Positions 21,401 through 33,631 of a stretch of 64,000 nucleotides of DNA are shown here, piece by piece. A program made the translations under genes and the position numbers. Below the pieces are notes generated by a model that had not been told where the DNA came from, did no database searches, and saw nothing but the letters and a program-made list of their open reading frames with translations. Positions within the stretch are counted from its first letter, which is position 1; each line of letters opens with the position of its first letter. Origin of the DNA: Theristus sp. LFF4_11 (taxonomy: Eukaryota > Nematoda > Chromadorea > Monhysterida > Xyalidae); assembly GCA_030248135.1 (NCBI GenBank), contig JASANC010004154.1, forward strand, positions 1 to 64,000. Direction: 5' to 3'.

Positions 21401-24157
21401 TGGGTGAACTGGTGCAGCAAGTTGAAGTGCACACACAGTCGAACTTTGAATTATAGGGAATCCGCTGATTGGTTGGTGGTCACGTGCATGTATGCTTTTT
21501 GTACAGGACGACAGACGACGCTCCATAGCAATGCCTGCACAAAACGCATGCATGACCTAACCAACAACCAATCAGCTGGCTGATGGGTGGCGTCATGGGT
21601 GGCCGATCGTGTTTACGGACTTTTCCACGACCTTTTTCTTGTGAAACAGTTTGATACACATAAAAACCACAACTATCTGATAGTTCTTAAGTTATGATTC
21701 AAGAAGAAAACCAAGTGCCGTGTGTGTCTGCAGCGACCGCTGGGGTCACACAGCGCTGTTCGGCGCCATACACGGACGCCACTTGCGCATCATCGCAGCG
21801 CTGAGGCAAGCCGGCGCGCACATCACCATGAGCCCCACGTCGGTGCGTTCGTTCAATTAACACTCACACTCTACACTTTCTGTGCTGTTTATAACTGTTT
21901 TTTTTAATAGTTTTCTGCTTTTCGCAAAGTACAGGGTGAGCCAAAAAAAGGTTCCAGTTCTAAAATGCTGTCACTGGCTTGTGCTGAAGTGTTTCAAGCT
22001 GAAAATTGGAACACTATTAGAAAACATTTGGAGTTTTTTCTGACTAATTTTTTGTCGCGGTATGTTGCCCCTGTCACTCACTACAGCAAAATATCTGGAA
22101 AATATGAAAAATCGACAAATGTTGTGATTTGCAGAGGGTTGATTTAGCCGTAACAAAGATCAAATGATGAACATTGGTGACAACCCGAGTGTTCACAACA
22201 CAAAAAAATGATGAAAAAAGCAATACGCACATGCAGTAGCATGAAAAATGCCAATGCCGAGATGCATTTGAACAGTCTTTGATCACCCTGATGTTTCAGT
22301 TTGAGGCTGAGCGTGCGTGAGCGGTTCTGCTCAGAACAGATGCGAATTTGTCTTTCCAGAGGCAAATTGTTTTTTCTTTTTTTAATTCACACAATTTGCC
22401 ACTCTGATTTTTTCACCATAGCAAACTGGTTGTTTTCTGCAGTGAAAGATGCAATTCCATTTTCAGTCTTTGCTGCCATCATGGTTAAGTGGACGGCAGA
22501 GCAGCGAGTCTAGTCTGCCAATTAGTGGGAACATGCGAATAACTTTTCCACAGTGGTTCGGCAATTTCGTACAAAATTTAATTTGACCCCGCGTGATGAT
22601 ACATCAATTCGGAAGTCCGTTTATGAGCAATGATAAACCGTGAGATTAAGGATGAACATTGTTTTTCATCAAAAACTGATATTTTTTGAAAATTTCACTG
22701 TAAAACCAAACTTGTTAGCCAAAAGAATTTTTGATCACAAAAAAACCTCCCAAAGTGTTTTAACAGTGTTCCAAATTTTTAACCAGGAGGTCCCTTTGTT
22801 ACGGCTAAATCAACCCTCTGCAAATCACAACATTGTCGATTTTTCATGTTTTCCAGATATTCTGCTGTAGTGAGTGATAGAGGCAACACACCATGACAAA
22901 AATTTGGTCAGAAAAACCTCCAAATGTTTTTTAGTAGTGTTCCAATTTTCAGCTCGAAACACCTCAGCACAAGCCAGTGAGAGCCTTTTAGAAATGGAAC
23001 CTTTTTTTAGCTCACCCTGTAAATTGGATGACGGGGGATGGGATCTGCCAAGAATCACAGCTGTATTTCACAAAAGTTCTGACATGAGTGGTTGATTCCT
23101 GGCTTTCTGCGAGGTGCGACTGCATACGTACGGTATTATAAACGGCAATTTCAACACGTGGAATGAAACAAAGACGAGTTTCGCTGGAAAAAAGTTTTTA
23201 CGGTTGCAGGTCGGTATGGAGATGTGCCTGCTGGCGTCCAGCAACGATCTGAGCGGTCTGCAGGCGTGGCTTTCTGCCGGCGCCGATGTGAACGCCGCTG
23301 ACTACGACGGCAGAACGGCACTGCATGTGGTAAACAAAGACCGGCTGCATACAAGAATCTGTGGAAAATGATTTTCGAACAACTTGGTGTTACCCGATGT
23401 GCAAAGCTCTGCTACCCCGATGTTGCCTTTCGATGAAAGTGTTTGCTTGTTTACTGCACATAGGGCGCCCATTCCGTATCGACTCTGTATGCTTGGTTTC
23501 CTGTCATATAATTTGGATGTTTTTTCATTTTACGGAGGTTTTATCACAAGACCTATCGCCGAACATCGTAAGAACAGCCGTTTGTTGTCTTTCACTTTTA
23601 AGACCATTCATGCACTCGCTCGCGCTGAAGCTGAAGCGTCACTGTAGGCGGGAAGCTGCGCTGTTTTTGCTTCATGAACGTGCAGCGACCGTGACGCCAG
23701 CGCTTCCAAGTTCCGTGAATGACGCTTTAAGTAACGCCCACTCCAGTCCGAAGAACTTGCCGACTGAACTTACACGGACTGTTCGTATTCTGAGTGTTTG
23801 TCACCGCTCGTGGCCTGGTGGTAGCGCGTTTGGCTCGTTGTCTGTGCGCTCGGGGAATCGAGCCCCGCGGAGCGGAGAGTGTGGCACTTAATGACTGAGA
23901 AAACTCGATGGGCACCTTATTCGCCGGCGTTCTGTACGCTTTTCTGGGTTGGCCGTGCGTTTTATGCGCCCCAATTTGTGCCTAACTGCTTCTCCCATTG
24001 GCAGGCGTGCAGCCGCGGATCGATCGAGGTGGCCAAGTTCCTGCTCGCCAACAACGCCGACCGCTTTCGTCGCGACAATTTCGGCAACACGGCGATGAAA
24101 GAGGCGCAGCAGAGCGGGTGCGAGCAGCTCGTCGAGTTGTTGAGTGAGAAAAAATGA
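12491..24157 (+). CDS. ASPG: L-asparaginase with C-terminal ankyrin repeats (60-kDa lysophospholipase/ASPG type)
   Basis: It hydrolyses L-asparagine to aspartate and ammonia; relatives are cytosolic. Exons: 12491-12784, 14594-14708, 15151-15383, 17858-17983, 18132-18215, 18574-18700, 18854-18966, 19197-19382, 19653-19766, 20120-20347, 21259-21377, 21734-21842, 23210-23329, 24005-24157; 706 residues, all phases compatible. The first 98 residues are low complexity (Asn/Thr/Ser-rich). Catalytic landmarks are YTGGTIG, HGTDT and the SDGREN block; SPNMAPLA and [10 protein letters not shown] follow as in the family. About five ankyrin-like units start near [14 protein letters not shown]. Exon 10 aligns ungapped from 20120, but the bases before it are TTCCG, not AG; the first AG lies at 20130-20131, so splicing there (20132) would drop four residues in frame. 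A possible 21-nt microexon is 13916-13936. Introns host a Helitron, a mariner relic, SINEs and MITEs. Confidence 0.9.
12987..13062. repeat. Short hairpin MITE
   Basis: The arms TCATTCATGAAGCAGTATTT and its near-complement close a hairpin around TAGTGACCGCGTAGCTACGCG. A related copy lies at about 34657-34735, and TTCATGAA-bearing relatives lie near 18340-18445 and 23605-23725. Confidence 0.55.
13707..13877 (+). CDS. Possible 56-residue small ORF in ASPG intron 1
   Basis: ATG in a good context (CAAAATGACC) opens a 56-codon frame of mixed, non-repetitive composition ([20 protein letters not shown]...). A TTTTTTTTCAG acceptor lies about 60 bases upstream, which would suit an alternative first exon or a nested gene. 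No family is recognised. It may be chance. Confidence 0.2.
15462..15583. repeat. MITE of the CAGTCGAAC family, TA-flanked
   Basis: A 122-bp palindrome from CAGTCTACCTC to GTTCGACTG with TA on both sides. It is the tidiest copy and supports TA target duplication, as in Tc1/mariner-derived MITEs. It lies in ASPG intron 3. Confidence 0.75.
15709..17760 (+). mobile_element. Non-autonomous Helitron
   Basis: The 5' end is TCTATACTACTAAAA preceded by A. The 3' end is a GC hairpin (CCGTGCCGTAGGCACGG, 17731-17747) a few bases before the terminal CTAG, followed by T. These are the hallmarks of a Helitron inserted between A and T, without terminal inverted repeats. The 2.05-kb interior is A/T-rich with degenerate internal repeats (TTGTTGCTGATCA motifs) and no Rep/helicase frame, so it cannot move alone. 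A second Helitron tail lies at 37285-37314. Confidence 0.8.
19985..20083 (+). repeat. tRNA-derived SINE, copy 3 (3' part only)
   Basis: Only the body (TCTGTACGCTTCTCTGGG) and the CAACAACAACAAC tail of the family are present. It lies just upstream of the ASPG exon whose acceptor is abnormal. Confidence 0.6.
20704..20915 (-). repeat. Second tRNA-derived SINE family
   Basis: On the minus strand the head reads GTAGCGCAGGTGTAGGG ... AGTTCGAACCTC (A- and B-box-like), followed by a body with GGAGTTTGG and GGAACCGGC. Pieces of the same tail occur near 18285-18340 (minus) and 32118-32172 (plus). It does not fold as an intact tRNA. Confidence 0.4.
21436..21585. repeat. MITE of the CAGTCGAAC family, right end decayed
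   Basis: It starts CAGTCGAACTTTGAATTATA and contains the GATTGGTTGGTGGTCACGTG and CCAACCAATCAGCTG arms, but the right terminus is lost. It lies in ASPG intron 11. Confidence 0.6.
21932..23019 (+). mobile_element. Decayed Tc1/mariner-type transposon
   Basis: Both ends are CAGGGTGAGC(C/T)AAAAAAAGG in inverted orientation, flanked by TA at 21930-21931 and 23020-23021. The inverted repeats run about 220 bp inward and differ at several sites. Between them, from about 22482, a short frame starts [10 protein letters not shown] and continues after two in-frame stops with a helix-turn-helix-like stretch ([10 protein letters not shown]), the usual start of a mariner-like transposase. The rest is missing, so the element is dead. 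It lies in ASPG intron 12. Confidence 0.75.
23799..23965 (+). repeat. tRNA-derived SINE, copy 4
   Basis: The head (CTCGTGGCCTGGTGGTAGCG), B-box-like GGAATCGAGCCCC and body (TTCTGTACGCTTTTCTGG) match copy 2; the CAA tail is lost. It lies in the last ASPG intron. Confidence 0.65.
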
Positions 24158-25513
24158 AGCTGGTCGCCAGCATTCGCGGAGTCTGTGCAGCCCTTAAAGG
24201 GGCATTCATGACCCCATAGATACGACGTCTCTGATACGCATGTGTCTGTTGTGTGCGTGCGTGCTGCGGTCTGCTGATTGGCTGCGCAATGTTGGAAAAT
24301 TCGACTTTCAAATAATTTTTCTTTCAACTGTTCGAAAATCAGCCTATCATCCTGTCGGTAAGGCACAATGGAACAGTGAACGTTTGTGCAGCTGCTCCAT
24401 TGATTGAATTCATATAATCGGCTTAATCAGGACCGGTGATCTTTTTCTAAGTCTGGTTTGTTTGACTGTGCATTCACGACGAATGCAAGATTGAATATCA
24501 GCAGTCATTGTTGTTTGCGGAAACATAAAAAAGACCGGTTTGTCAGTGAACCATTTTGTTTATATGCTGATTTAAGACTGCTGCTAATATATGCGTTGCT
24601 GACCTATATGTATGTTCTCTATTGAGCTTGTTTATTATTATTGTTTATTATTATACTGTATTATTATTTGCAAGACTGACATTCATTGTGCTTTCTTGTC
24701 TCACAGTTCCTGATTTTCTGTGTTGTTTTGTGTCAGCTAATTTGAAAATTCTGTCTCAAAATTTGTTTGTTTGTTTAATGATTCTTCTGTTTTTGGTCCG
24801 TTTATTTATTTACTTTTGTTGTTTTCAATATCCGAGCTTTAGAAAACTGTTATAGCAGCTTGAAACTTTGTGAACTTGCTGTGTGTTGTGTTCTGGTCAA
24901 TACTGTGAGTGGTGAGCTGATAAATATCTTACTTAGCCGATATTTAGCATTTATGTGATAAGTTTGACTGGTAGCACTGTTTGTAGTACATTTACTAGCT
25001 GGTGAAATGAGCATAATTATCGGACATCTGCTTTGTGCTGTTTGTTTTGCATAATTTTCAGCTGTAAAAAAGTATGAGCATAATTATCGGACATCTGCTT
25101 TGTGCTGTTTGTTTTGCATAATTTTCAGCTGTAAAAAAGTATGAGAACTTTGTGCTAAATATTTGATGTCAAACATTTACGCAGTATGCAATTGGAAACG
25201 TTTTATTATTGCTGTTGCATGTATACATAGTAGCAAATGCGTAAATGAAAGGAACATGTGATTGAAACGATGCCTGGCCACAATGGTGAAAAAAGTCAGT
25301 TCCAGTCTGAACTTGGTCAGTTAAACATGACCAACCTACAACTAGAACGTTGCACAGTGTGGTGTGTTGATGTTTGAGTGAAACATGGTTATCTTGTATG
25401 ATCATATGTATCGCAGCGCAGGTCAATCAAAACAGGAAATTGAACAAGTCGCAAATTGGATTGTGATTAAAAAACAAAGAAATAAAGAAACTGAATTATA
25501 AACAAAATAAAAA
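24158..25513. other. Intergenic with a 67-bp direct duplication
   Basis: T-rich sequence with no convincing exon. A 67-bp unit starting GAGCATAATTATCGGACATC is present twice in tandem at 25009-25142, apparently identical. Confidence 0.7.
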
Positions 25514-28500
25514 ATGCGGCGCTCATCGCGTTTGGAGCGATCGGACTGGAATCCACGACCGAACCCGTTCATCCGGGAGTAAGCGTGTTTTCGATTGTTG
25601 CAGATTAGGTTTGGCTTTTTGTGGTGTTTGTGCTCCTTGTTATTGTGTAAATATTTACGTTTGGCGGTATTATCCTATCGTACTCTTTATTGTCAATGAT
25701 TGTATCAGGTGTCAGCCAGCATGATGGTCGCTTCGGCCAAAGGGTTTTGTTTTAATGATGGCTTGATCTTCAGTCGTGTTAGCCGGTGTACACACATGCA
25801 CAATACTGTATCTGTGGAGTGTAGAGTTTATCAAAATCGAATTTGATATCGAAACTCGAAATCGTACCAACAAACAACAGCAAAGAGTCGCGTGTCAAGA
25901 AAAATGAAAGCACACCTAAACCTGAAACTCGTCATTCCACTCGGCCACCACAATCACAGGCGTATGCGTTACGTGCAAGAACGTTGCGAAGGCGTCTACC
26001 GGGTCACTTGCGACGACGACGATGTTGATCGAGAGGACATGTCGTCGGGTGATGAACGCTTTGTTGTGCCTGATCACGTCGTTGAGTACGCGGACGAAGA
26101 CGACCTGTTCTTGGACGATGTCGATGATGCGGAAAGCACCGAGGCGCAGTCGCAAGGGTGCGGTTTGTAGATTTTCTTCCATTATTTTGGGGCAATATTT
26201 TGTTGAGTTTTTTTGAAACCGGTTCATTCGATAGCCACAAGGACTGACACTGACGATTTTGCAGCCCTCAAAGATTTAAGACTCGCTTTTTGAGTCGACC
26301 GACCCGGCCTCCACACCTCTAGGCACAGTTTTTGAAATGTTCTCAAATTTTGACGAAATTAAAACCAATCGAACCGTCTCAATGCGCTGAGTTCGAAAAT
26401 CATATTTATTTTTTAATTTGACCCGGTTTTATGCTTCAAAAAACAAAAAACCGTTTTTTGGGGATCTTTAGAAAAATAGTTCTAACTCGCCTCTGCGTTA
26501 AGCTATTAACAAAATTCAAAAACCAATCGATTTCGCTATTGTTTGCGCACATTTTTTATGTTAACAATGTTGTACAAAAAATGCTGTTTCATGCTTTAAA
26601 TTTGAGAAAAACTAAAAGAGTATGTGGTTTTTGCCCTGTTTAGGCACTTTTAAAGCGGATGCGGAGTAGGGTTGCTAAGTGATTCTGAAAGCCCTTGAAA
26701 AATGCTACAAGTATGCAAAAAATAAAAAAAATCGGTTGCCCTTTAAGAAGTAACGAAGCATTACAATATCGGTCGCGCGCATACATAAAGGGTATTTCCC
26801 GGTATGTCGACAAATTGTGGAGCAACGGAGACAAAAACCAAAAACGGGTATTAGGGCAACTTTTTGCGCTGAATCCGAAAAAGTAAGTGCCGTTGCGAAA
26901 TTTTGTTACAGTAACCCAATATTTGCATTTTTTTGGCTTTTTGGCTCTTTTTTGGATTGTTTCTAATCCGTGTGGTGTTATACTTGAACTAATCAGGTCA
27001 AATTTGGTATCAATCGGCTCCCCTTGATTATGCGAACAATTTCCATTTAGATACCGCAACTATATTATAATTACCGTAACCCGCAGAGCACGATTTTTGC
27101 TATTTCTAACCATTTTTAGGCCTGAAAGTGACATTTTTCATCCCTGCAGTGTTCTAGTTGTTCCAATTGAATCAAATGTGTATCAGTCAATTAGTCTTGA
27201 TCAGATAAACAACTTTCATTTGGATACCGTAACCAAAGTTTGACTTTCGTACCCCTTTAAGCACGGTATTCTAATAAGTTTTCACCATTTTCAGGCACGA
27301 AATTGGCTTTATGGTCCATGCAATGTTATACTTGAACGAATCTAGTCAAATTTAGCATCAATCGACTCCCGTTAATTAGGCAAACAACTTTCACTCAGAT
27401 ACCGTAATCCTTGTTTGACTACCGTACTTCATGAAGCACGGTATTTTAGTAATTTTGTACCTTTTTCAATCCTGAAATTGGCTATTTTGATCCATGTAGT
27501 GTTACCCTTGAACAATTCTAGTCAAATTCGCGATCAATACACTCCCATTGATCAGGGAAACAACTTTCACTCAGATACCGTAATCATTGCTTGACTACCG
27601 TTCCAAGTGTGTTCCTCCCCACCCTCAAATTTTTAAAGGCCATCTCAGGTGTTGAAAGTTGAAACCTTAAAAAAATTTTGGGTAAAAAAATCTTACTTAG
27701 AAAAACGTTCAAAATCTGAGTTCAAAAACCTGATCGCGAATTTGACTAGAATTGTTCAAGGGTAACACTACATGGATCAAAATAGCCAATTTCAGGATTG
27801 AAAAAGGTACAAAATTACTAAAATACCGTGCTTCATGAAGTACGGTAGTCAAACAAGGATTACGGTATCTGAGTGAAAGTTGTTTGCCTAATTAACGGGA
27901 GTCGATTGATGCTAAATTTGACTAGATTCGTTCAAGTATAACATTGCATGGACCATAAAGCCAATTTCATGCCTGAAAATGGTGAAAACTTATTAGAATA
28001 CCGTGCTTAAAGGGGTACGAAAGTCAAACTTTGGTTACGGTATCCAAATGAAAGTTGTTTATCTGATCAAGACTAATTGACTGATACACATTTGATTCAA
28101 TTGGAACAACTAGAACACTACAGGGATGAAAAATGTCACTTTTAGGCCTAAAAATGGTTAAAAATAGCAAAAATCGTGCTCTGCGGGTTACGGTAATTAT
28201 AATATAGTTGCGGTATCTAAATGGAAATTGTTCGCATAATCAAGGGGAGCCGATTGATACCAAATTTGACCTGATTAGTTCAAGTATAACACCACACGGA
28301 TTAGAAACAATCCAAAAAAGAGCCAAAAAGCCAAAAAAATGCAAATATTGGGTTACTGTAACAAAATTTCGCAACGGCACTTACTTTTTCGGATTCAGCG
28401 CAAAAAGCTGCCCTAATACCCGTTTTTGGTTTTTGTCTCCGTTGCTCCACAATTTGTCGACATACCGGGAAATACCCTTTATGTATGCGCGCGACCGATA

Positions 28501-31500
28501 TTGTAATGCTTCGTTACTTCTTAAAGGGCAACCGATTTTTTTTTATTTTTTGCATACTTGTAGCATTTTTCAAGGGCTTTCAGAATCACTTAGCAACCCT
28601 ATTCCGCATCCGCTTTAAAAGTGCCTTAACAGGGCAAAAACCACATACTCTTTTAGTTTTTCTTAAATTTAAAGCATAAAACAGCATTTTTTTGTGTAAC
28701 ATTGTTAACATAAAAAATGTGCACAAGCAATAGCGAAATCGATTGGTTTTTGAATTTTGTTAATAGCTTAACGCAGAGGCGAGTTAGAACCATTTTTCTA
28801 AAGATCCCCAAAAAAACGGTTTTTTCGTTTTTTGAAGCATAAAACCGGGTCAAATTAAAAAATAAATATGATTTTCGAACTCAGCGCATCGAGACGGTTC
28901 GGTTGGTGCTAATTTCGTCAAAATTTGAAAACTTTTCAAAAACTGTGCCTAAGGGGGGTCGGTATTCTGAAAAAGCCGATCTTAAAATGTCTTGCATTGA
29001 AGTTTTTTTGCAATGTGCCAATTCTTAACAATTTTTCTGTTTTCACAGTATTTCGAAAATTTTCCGTCTCAAGATGAATTCTCAAGAAGAATAAAATTCA
29101 ACCGGCTTATCATCTGTTTTGTGATAATTTGGATGATGTGCCTGACTGTGGGGGACGGATAAATGATTCAAAAGTGACCTCATTTGAGCGTTCAGACCGT
29201 CAACATCGAAGACAACACGACGACGCCTGTCATCCAGACGCAAACATTCGCCCTCGACCGACCAAAAGTCGACCTCAGCAACGAAACGAAACCGCAGACT
29301 GTCGAAAAGCGCCTCCGACAAGGACTCGGATGATGAAGTTGAGACGAATACAAAAAACAACAAGCGCAACACTGCCGGCAAACCGACGGCGTCATCAACG
29401 GTCGCCGTGTCACGAAGTCGTCGATCTAACGCAACACCGCACCAGTGCTCACCAAGGAAACGACGGCGAAAAACGAGCGGTGCTCGCTCGAAAAACTCAC
29501 CAACGCAAAATGCACGGAACGGCGAACCGCGGCAGTTACGAAGCAGCAGCGGATCTTCGGTGAAGTCGACAGAAAACAGAAATGGCAGAGACAGCGCCAG
29601 CGCATCGCCCACAGACGCACCAAACGAGCCGATGGTCACACGGTCGAAGAGCCGCAGTTCGGAGGCGACCCGCAGGATCATTGTCCAGTCCGACTCGGAT
29701 GGCCAAAACACGGATGCAACGACCAGCGCACTACGCCAGAACAAAGAGCTCTTCCAAGATGGACTGACACAGCCGAGAGACACGGCGCTCCGTACGTGTG
29801 TTGGGGGGAATGGTGAAATGTGCAGTTATTTTTGGTTTCGGCTCTTTGTCGTCGTGTCTGCAGTTTGCGCTCTCGACACGATTTTTTGCTTCAAAGATTG
29901 TCAAGCGGCATTTTTGGAACAGTGAAGGCAATCGAATACAAAGTCAGCACGAGCGATCGAAATCAGACACAAAAAGATCGTGGCGAGACCGAGTACCGTA
30001 GCGGCAGCGGGTAGAGAGATGCCGTGCACTGGACATTTCACACTTTGGGTTTTTCATCTGACAACAATTGTGATTATTGTTTCGGGAGATTTTTGCAATT
30101 TTGTTTATTGTTAAACGATGGTGGTTTCTGTGTTTCAGATTCACCGCCTCCTGCACAACGCACATTGAGCATGGCGGAGAAAAGGGAAAAGATCCGAGAG
30201 ATGCTTGCGAACAATCAACTGGTGAAATTGGATGGTGTAACCGAAATACGAATGCAGCAGCTGACTGAGATTGTCTGCGAAGGTGTGGTCTGCGAATCTG
30301 CATACAGTCGAACTCTAAATTATAGGCAATCAGCTGATTGGTCGGTGATCATTCACGTGATGGGTGCTTTCTGTGCATGGCAGATTCCGCCCCCACAGCA
30401 ACAGCAGCGCAGAACGCATCACGTTGTCACCGATCAATCAGCTGTTTGATTATAATTTAGAGTTTGACTGTGGGCTCGATTGGAAAAACACGATAACTGA
30501 GCATTGACGTGGCTACAAATGAAGTCGTTGAACATAGCATTTTGGAACATTTGTTTGATCTGTTTTCTCCAAGTTTTCCTACATTCGACTCAATGCACGC
30601 GTAAGAAATATGCAATCAGCTTCATCAAAATTGCCGCAGTGTCCCATCACGAGATAGGACAGAGAGTCGGTTTGGGCAATTTTCAAATTGCCGACATCAA
30701 GCAAAAAACGTAGTTTTTTTCGACGTGCACAACAAGCAAGCGCTCGTGAATCCAAACGCAAATACAGGTCCAACTCAATAACATATCCAAATAGCTGATT
30801 GGTTGGTGATGGTGGTCACGTGATGCATGCATTCTGTCTGTGCAAGACGGCCGCCGCAATTCTCAGCAATTCATGCACAGAATGCCTGCAATGCAACCAA
30901 TCAGCTAGTTGGATATGTTTTCGAGTTCGACTGTAGATCAATGAAGAATCTTTCAGTTCAACGCGACTGCAGTGTGGCAGAGAGTGATCGCTCGTGCGCA
31001 AAGCAGGCGCCCAGTCTACAGAACGAGCCGAGTGCGTTCAACTGCGAAACGACCCCGCACAAGGCGACGCCAGCAGCAGCCGCGGGGCAAAGCAGCGAGC
31101 CGGCCGCAGCCGGTGCGTTTCGCGTGAACGCGCTCTCTTTCGCCGCTGCTCTTTCGCCGCGCATCGGTCGGTAGTGCTGCGGTTTTGCTACTGGTTTTCT
31201 TGATGGTTTTCTTTTGTGATTTCAATTGTGGGTGTGTTTTCGGCTTACAATATTTGTTTTTGAGGGTTTTGGTCCGACATCAGGTCTGTGGTTGTTTATG
31301 AATAACGTTTTCAAGGCCGTTCGGGCTGCGAGCGGTGCACTAATACCTTCGATTTGCACTGTTGCACACGCACAACAGCACGCACAGACGTGCATATAAT
31401 TGCGACAATACTCTGTGCGCATGTATGTGCCAGTGTGTTTGTTTGTCATGCTAAAAACATGTGTTGAACCACGGTATTCAGACAAGGACTGCACAAACAA

Positions 31501-33631
31501 ATGGGATTAAAAACATGACACGTATTACTTAAAAAAAGTTTTTCTTTCAGTGAAACGAATTGAGAAACTGCACGAGATCGATCAACGAGCGACGGTGAAA
31601 TTCACAGTAGCAGAAGAGCATCGAGCGAGTGACCACCAGACGCCAGATGACAAAAATGTCGACAAATTTTACGAGGATCTCGCAAACACGCCGTCGACCA
31701 GCAAACAAGGTGGTGCGCGTTTTTTGGTGGATTTTAATTCGAACCCACAGCTTGAAAAGAGACGTGGGGTTTTAAATTCGACTCTTCTGATAATGCAGGC
31801 ATGTATTAAAAAAATTAATGTTAGCGTTGTCTCAAACTCAGATTTCCTTTGTCCATTGCACACGTTCTGTTTCTTTGTTCAGGTTTCACCTCGCCACGGC
31901 CGTCACGTGCCACTGGAGTGACACCGGCGTTACGTCAGCTGTCGTGCGCGGCATCGCCAACAACGAATGGTAATTGGTTTGCGTGGTTGAGCGATTTTAA
32001 ATTGCGATCGCTCATGATTGATTGCTGTATTTGATCATCGACCACGATGATTGGTCAGAAATGTCACTTTTGTGGCAAGGGCATTGGTCCACAAGACCAT
32101 CACTGGCGGTCCGTTCACTGCTACACCAAACCGGAGTTTGCTGGCTTCGAGTTTCTGGAACCGGCGGGGGAGAAACCAAATCAAAAAAAATCATTCAAGA
32201 ACCAGATCAACAAAAAGAAACCCGAACAAGACCAAAAACAAAAACAACATTTCATTCAATGTCAAACGGCACTGCCCACAGCAATGGTGTGATGCTGAAA
32301 AAATCTTTTTCAAATCACCAATTGAAAAAAACAATTTTTCGAGCGTCTTCGAAAGCAGGTCTCGCTGGCTCGTCGCAAGCAAGCAACGACGACGACGTCG
32401 ATTTGAAGCCGAGCAAATTGCAACATGCAAATGCTCGCCGCATCTTTGACGACGATTCGCAGCCGATCGCAGGATCCGTAAGAAATCAACAACAACAACA
32501 ACAAGTGAATGAAGCGCGTGCCACGCACACTCCGTTCGCAGCGACCGATCAGAGCACAGGCGGTGCGTTGTTGTGTTGTCATCCGTCCGTTCCATGTCAA
32601 TTTTTAAGGTTCTGCGACTCACTGAATTACAGAGCCAGCACCGGCCTGGATGGAGCAGGTGTTCGAGGCGTGGCCGGAAGCGGGCATCGACGCCGATCCA
32701 TTCTGGGAGCCGCCGCTACAACTGAGGCTGCTGGTTTGCAGTGGTTTTACTTGATCTTTTTTCTTGATATTCTAATTCAATTGATCATCCAGTGGAGTTT
32801 CTTCATTCATTCTTCCGTTGAAGCTGTTAAAACCAGATACCAGAGGCCTCTATACCAGTGTTTCCGTTTTTTCGCGCAAGTTGATTCACCGCCTCTCATG
32901 CTCAGTGATGTAGCACTATTGGACTGTTAAGTTTTGTAAAACTGACCCCAGGCACAGCTGGAGAGAACATTCAAAGCATTTTTTTATCTCATTACAGGCT
33001 GGCGATCCGAACCCACCAGAAGACGATCATCAACAGCAGCAACAACAGCCGGTGGTGCACAACCACGTCGAGGCGGCTGTTGATGCAGCGCCGATGAACG
33101 ATGTGCAGGAGGCTGATGATCACGATGATGAAATGCACGCTGATGAGGCCGTGGATGCGGTTGACTTAGAGATGATGCATTGGGATGATGACCCGCATGT
33201 CGACGTTATTAGTCCGGAGCAAATTGAGATCGCATTGGACGAACCGGACCCGGACGACTTGCGAGAGTTCCACGAGGAACAAGAGGTCGTTTAAGGCAAG
33301 CAGAGAAAAACGAATGGAAAATAGAAGTTGAAATAAAAATACACAGAAAACATCGACCAAAAAAGTTTACTCTTTGAGGCCAATTCTGGCAGCAGCCAAC
33401 AATCAGCTTGCAACATCTTGAATCACTTGTTCGAATCACACGCCTTTATTTATTTTTTTTCAGTTTTCGTCGAGTGACAGTGACTCTGCGGACGTGCCAG
33501 AATGGAACCGCGCTGGCCTTTCGCCGCGAGCACTGAAACTACAGCGGCGCCGCCAACGTCAGCAACGCGAGCGCTTGGTGCTTCTGGAGAAGTTGCGCGA
33601 AAAGCGTGCGCATTTCAACAGTAAACAGTAG
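25514..33631 (+). CDS. Unrecognised 745-residue charged protein, probably nuclear
   Basis: Eleven exons join with consistent phases: 25514-25578, 25888-26157, 29196-29791, 30139-30282, 30957-31112, 31551-31709, 31883-31969, 32359-32562, 32633-32733, 32998-33285, 33464-33631. The product starts MRRSSRLERSDWNP, has an acidic block around residues 70-110 (FVVPDHVVEYADEDDLFLDD), a long Ser/Arg/Lys-rich stretch with KRRRK (residues about 112-311), a short Lys/Glu helix (MAEKREKIREML), poly-Gln, a Trp-rich piece (AWMEQVF, DPFWEPP), an acidic His/Asp-rich block and a basic C-terminal helix (ALKLQRRRQRQQRERL). I do not recognise the family; the composition suggests a chromatin-associated protein, which is inference. 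Exon 2 could also start at 25881 in a frame rich in Lys/Pro/Thr, but that frame stops at 26028. Intron 2 contains the foldback element. Confidence 0.7.
26277..28990. mobile_element. Foldback-type palindrome with 1.25-kb inverted arms
   Basis: The left arm (about 26277-27537) and right arm (about 27732-28990) are near-identical reverse complements separated by about 195 bp; the outermost clear terminus is AGGCACAGTTTTTGAAA, with weaker similarity beyond. Within each arm a unit of roughly 125-170 bp is repeated in tandem with drift, marked by AGATACCGTAA and CAAACAACTTTCA. Long inverted arms built of tandem sub-repeats resemble Foldback elements of Drosophila. No transposase is seen and the open frames in the arms are mirror copies of each other. 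It lies within an intron. Confidence 0.75.
30305..30470. repeat. MITE of the CAGTCGAAC family
   Basis: Inverted ends CAGTCGAACTCTAAATTATA and TATAATTTAGAGTTTGACTG enclose the usual CACGTGA boxes. It lies in an intron of the unrecognised gene. Confidence 0.75.
30765..30933. repeat. MITE of the CAGTCGAAC family, TA-flanked
   Basis: It runs from CAGGTCCAACTC to GAGTTCGACTG with TA on each side, ending 23 bases before the exon at 30957. Confidence 0.75.

Noticed and set aside
26640..28618. Two long ORFs starting MRYLNGNCSHNQ on opposite strands
   Set aside because: They are mirror copies in the arms of the foldback palindrome, with no family, codon or splice support.
29129..29816. Overlapping ORFs in three frames
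   Set aside because: Only the frame that continues the flanking exons with matching phase was kept.
29936..30011. Extra exon ending before GTAGAG
   Set aside because: Its end phase would break the frame of the next exon at 30139.
32047..32292. ORF with CHFCGKGIGPQDHHW, zinc-finger-like
   Set aside because: It lies in an intron, overlaps a short repeat seen at 18.3 and 20.7 kb, and does not join the flanking exons in phase.
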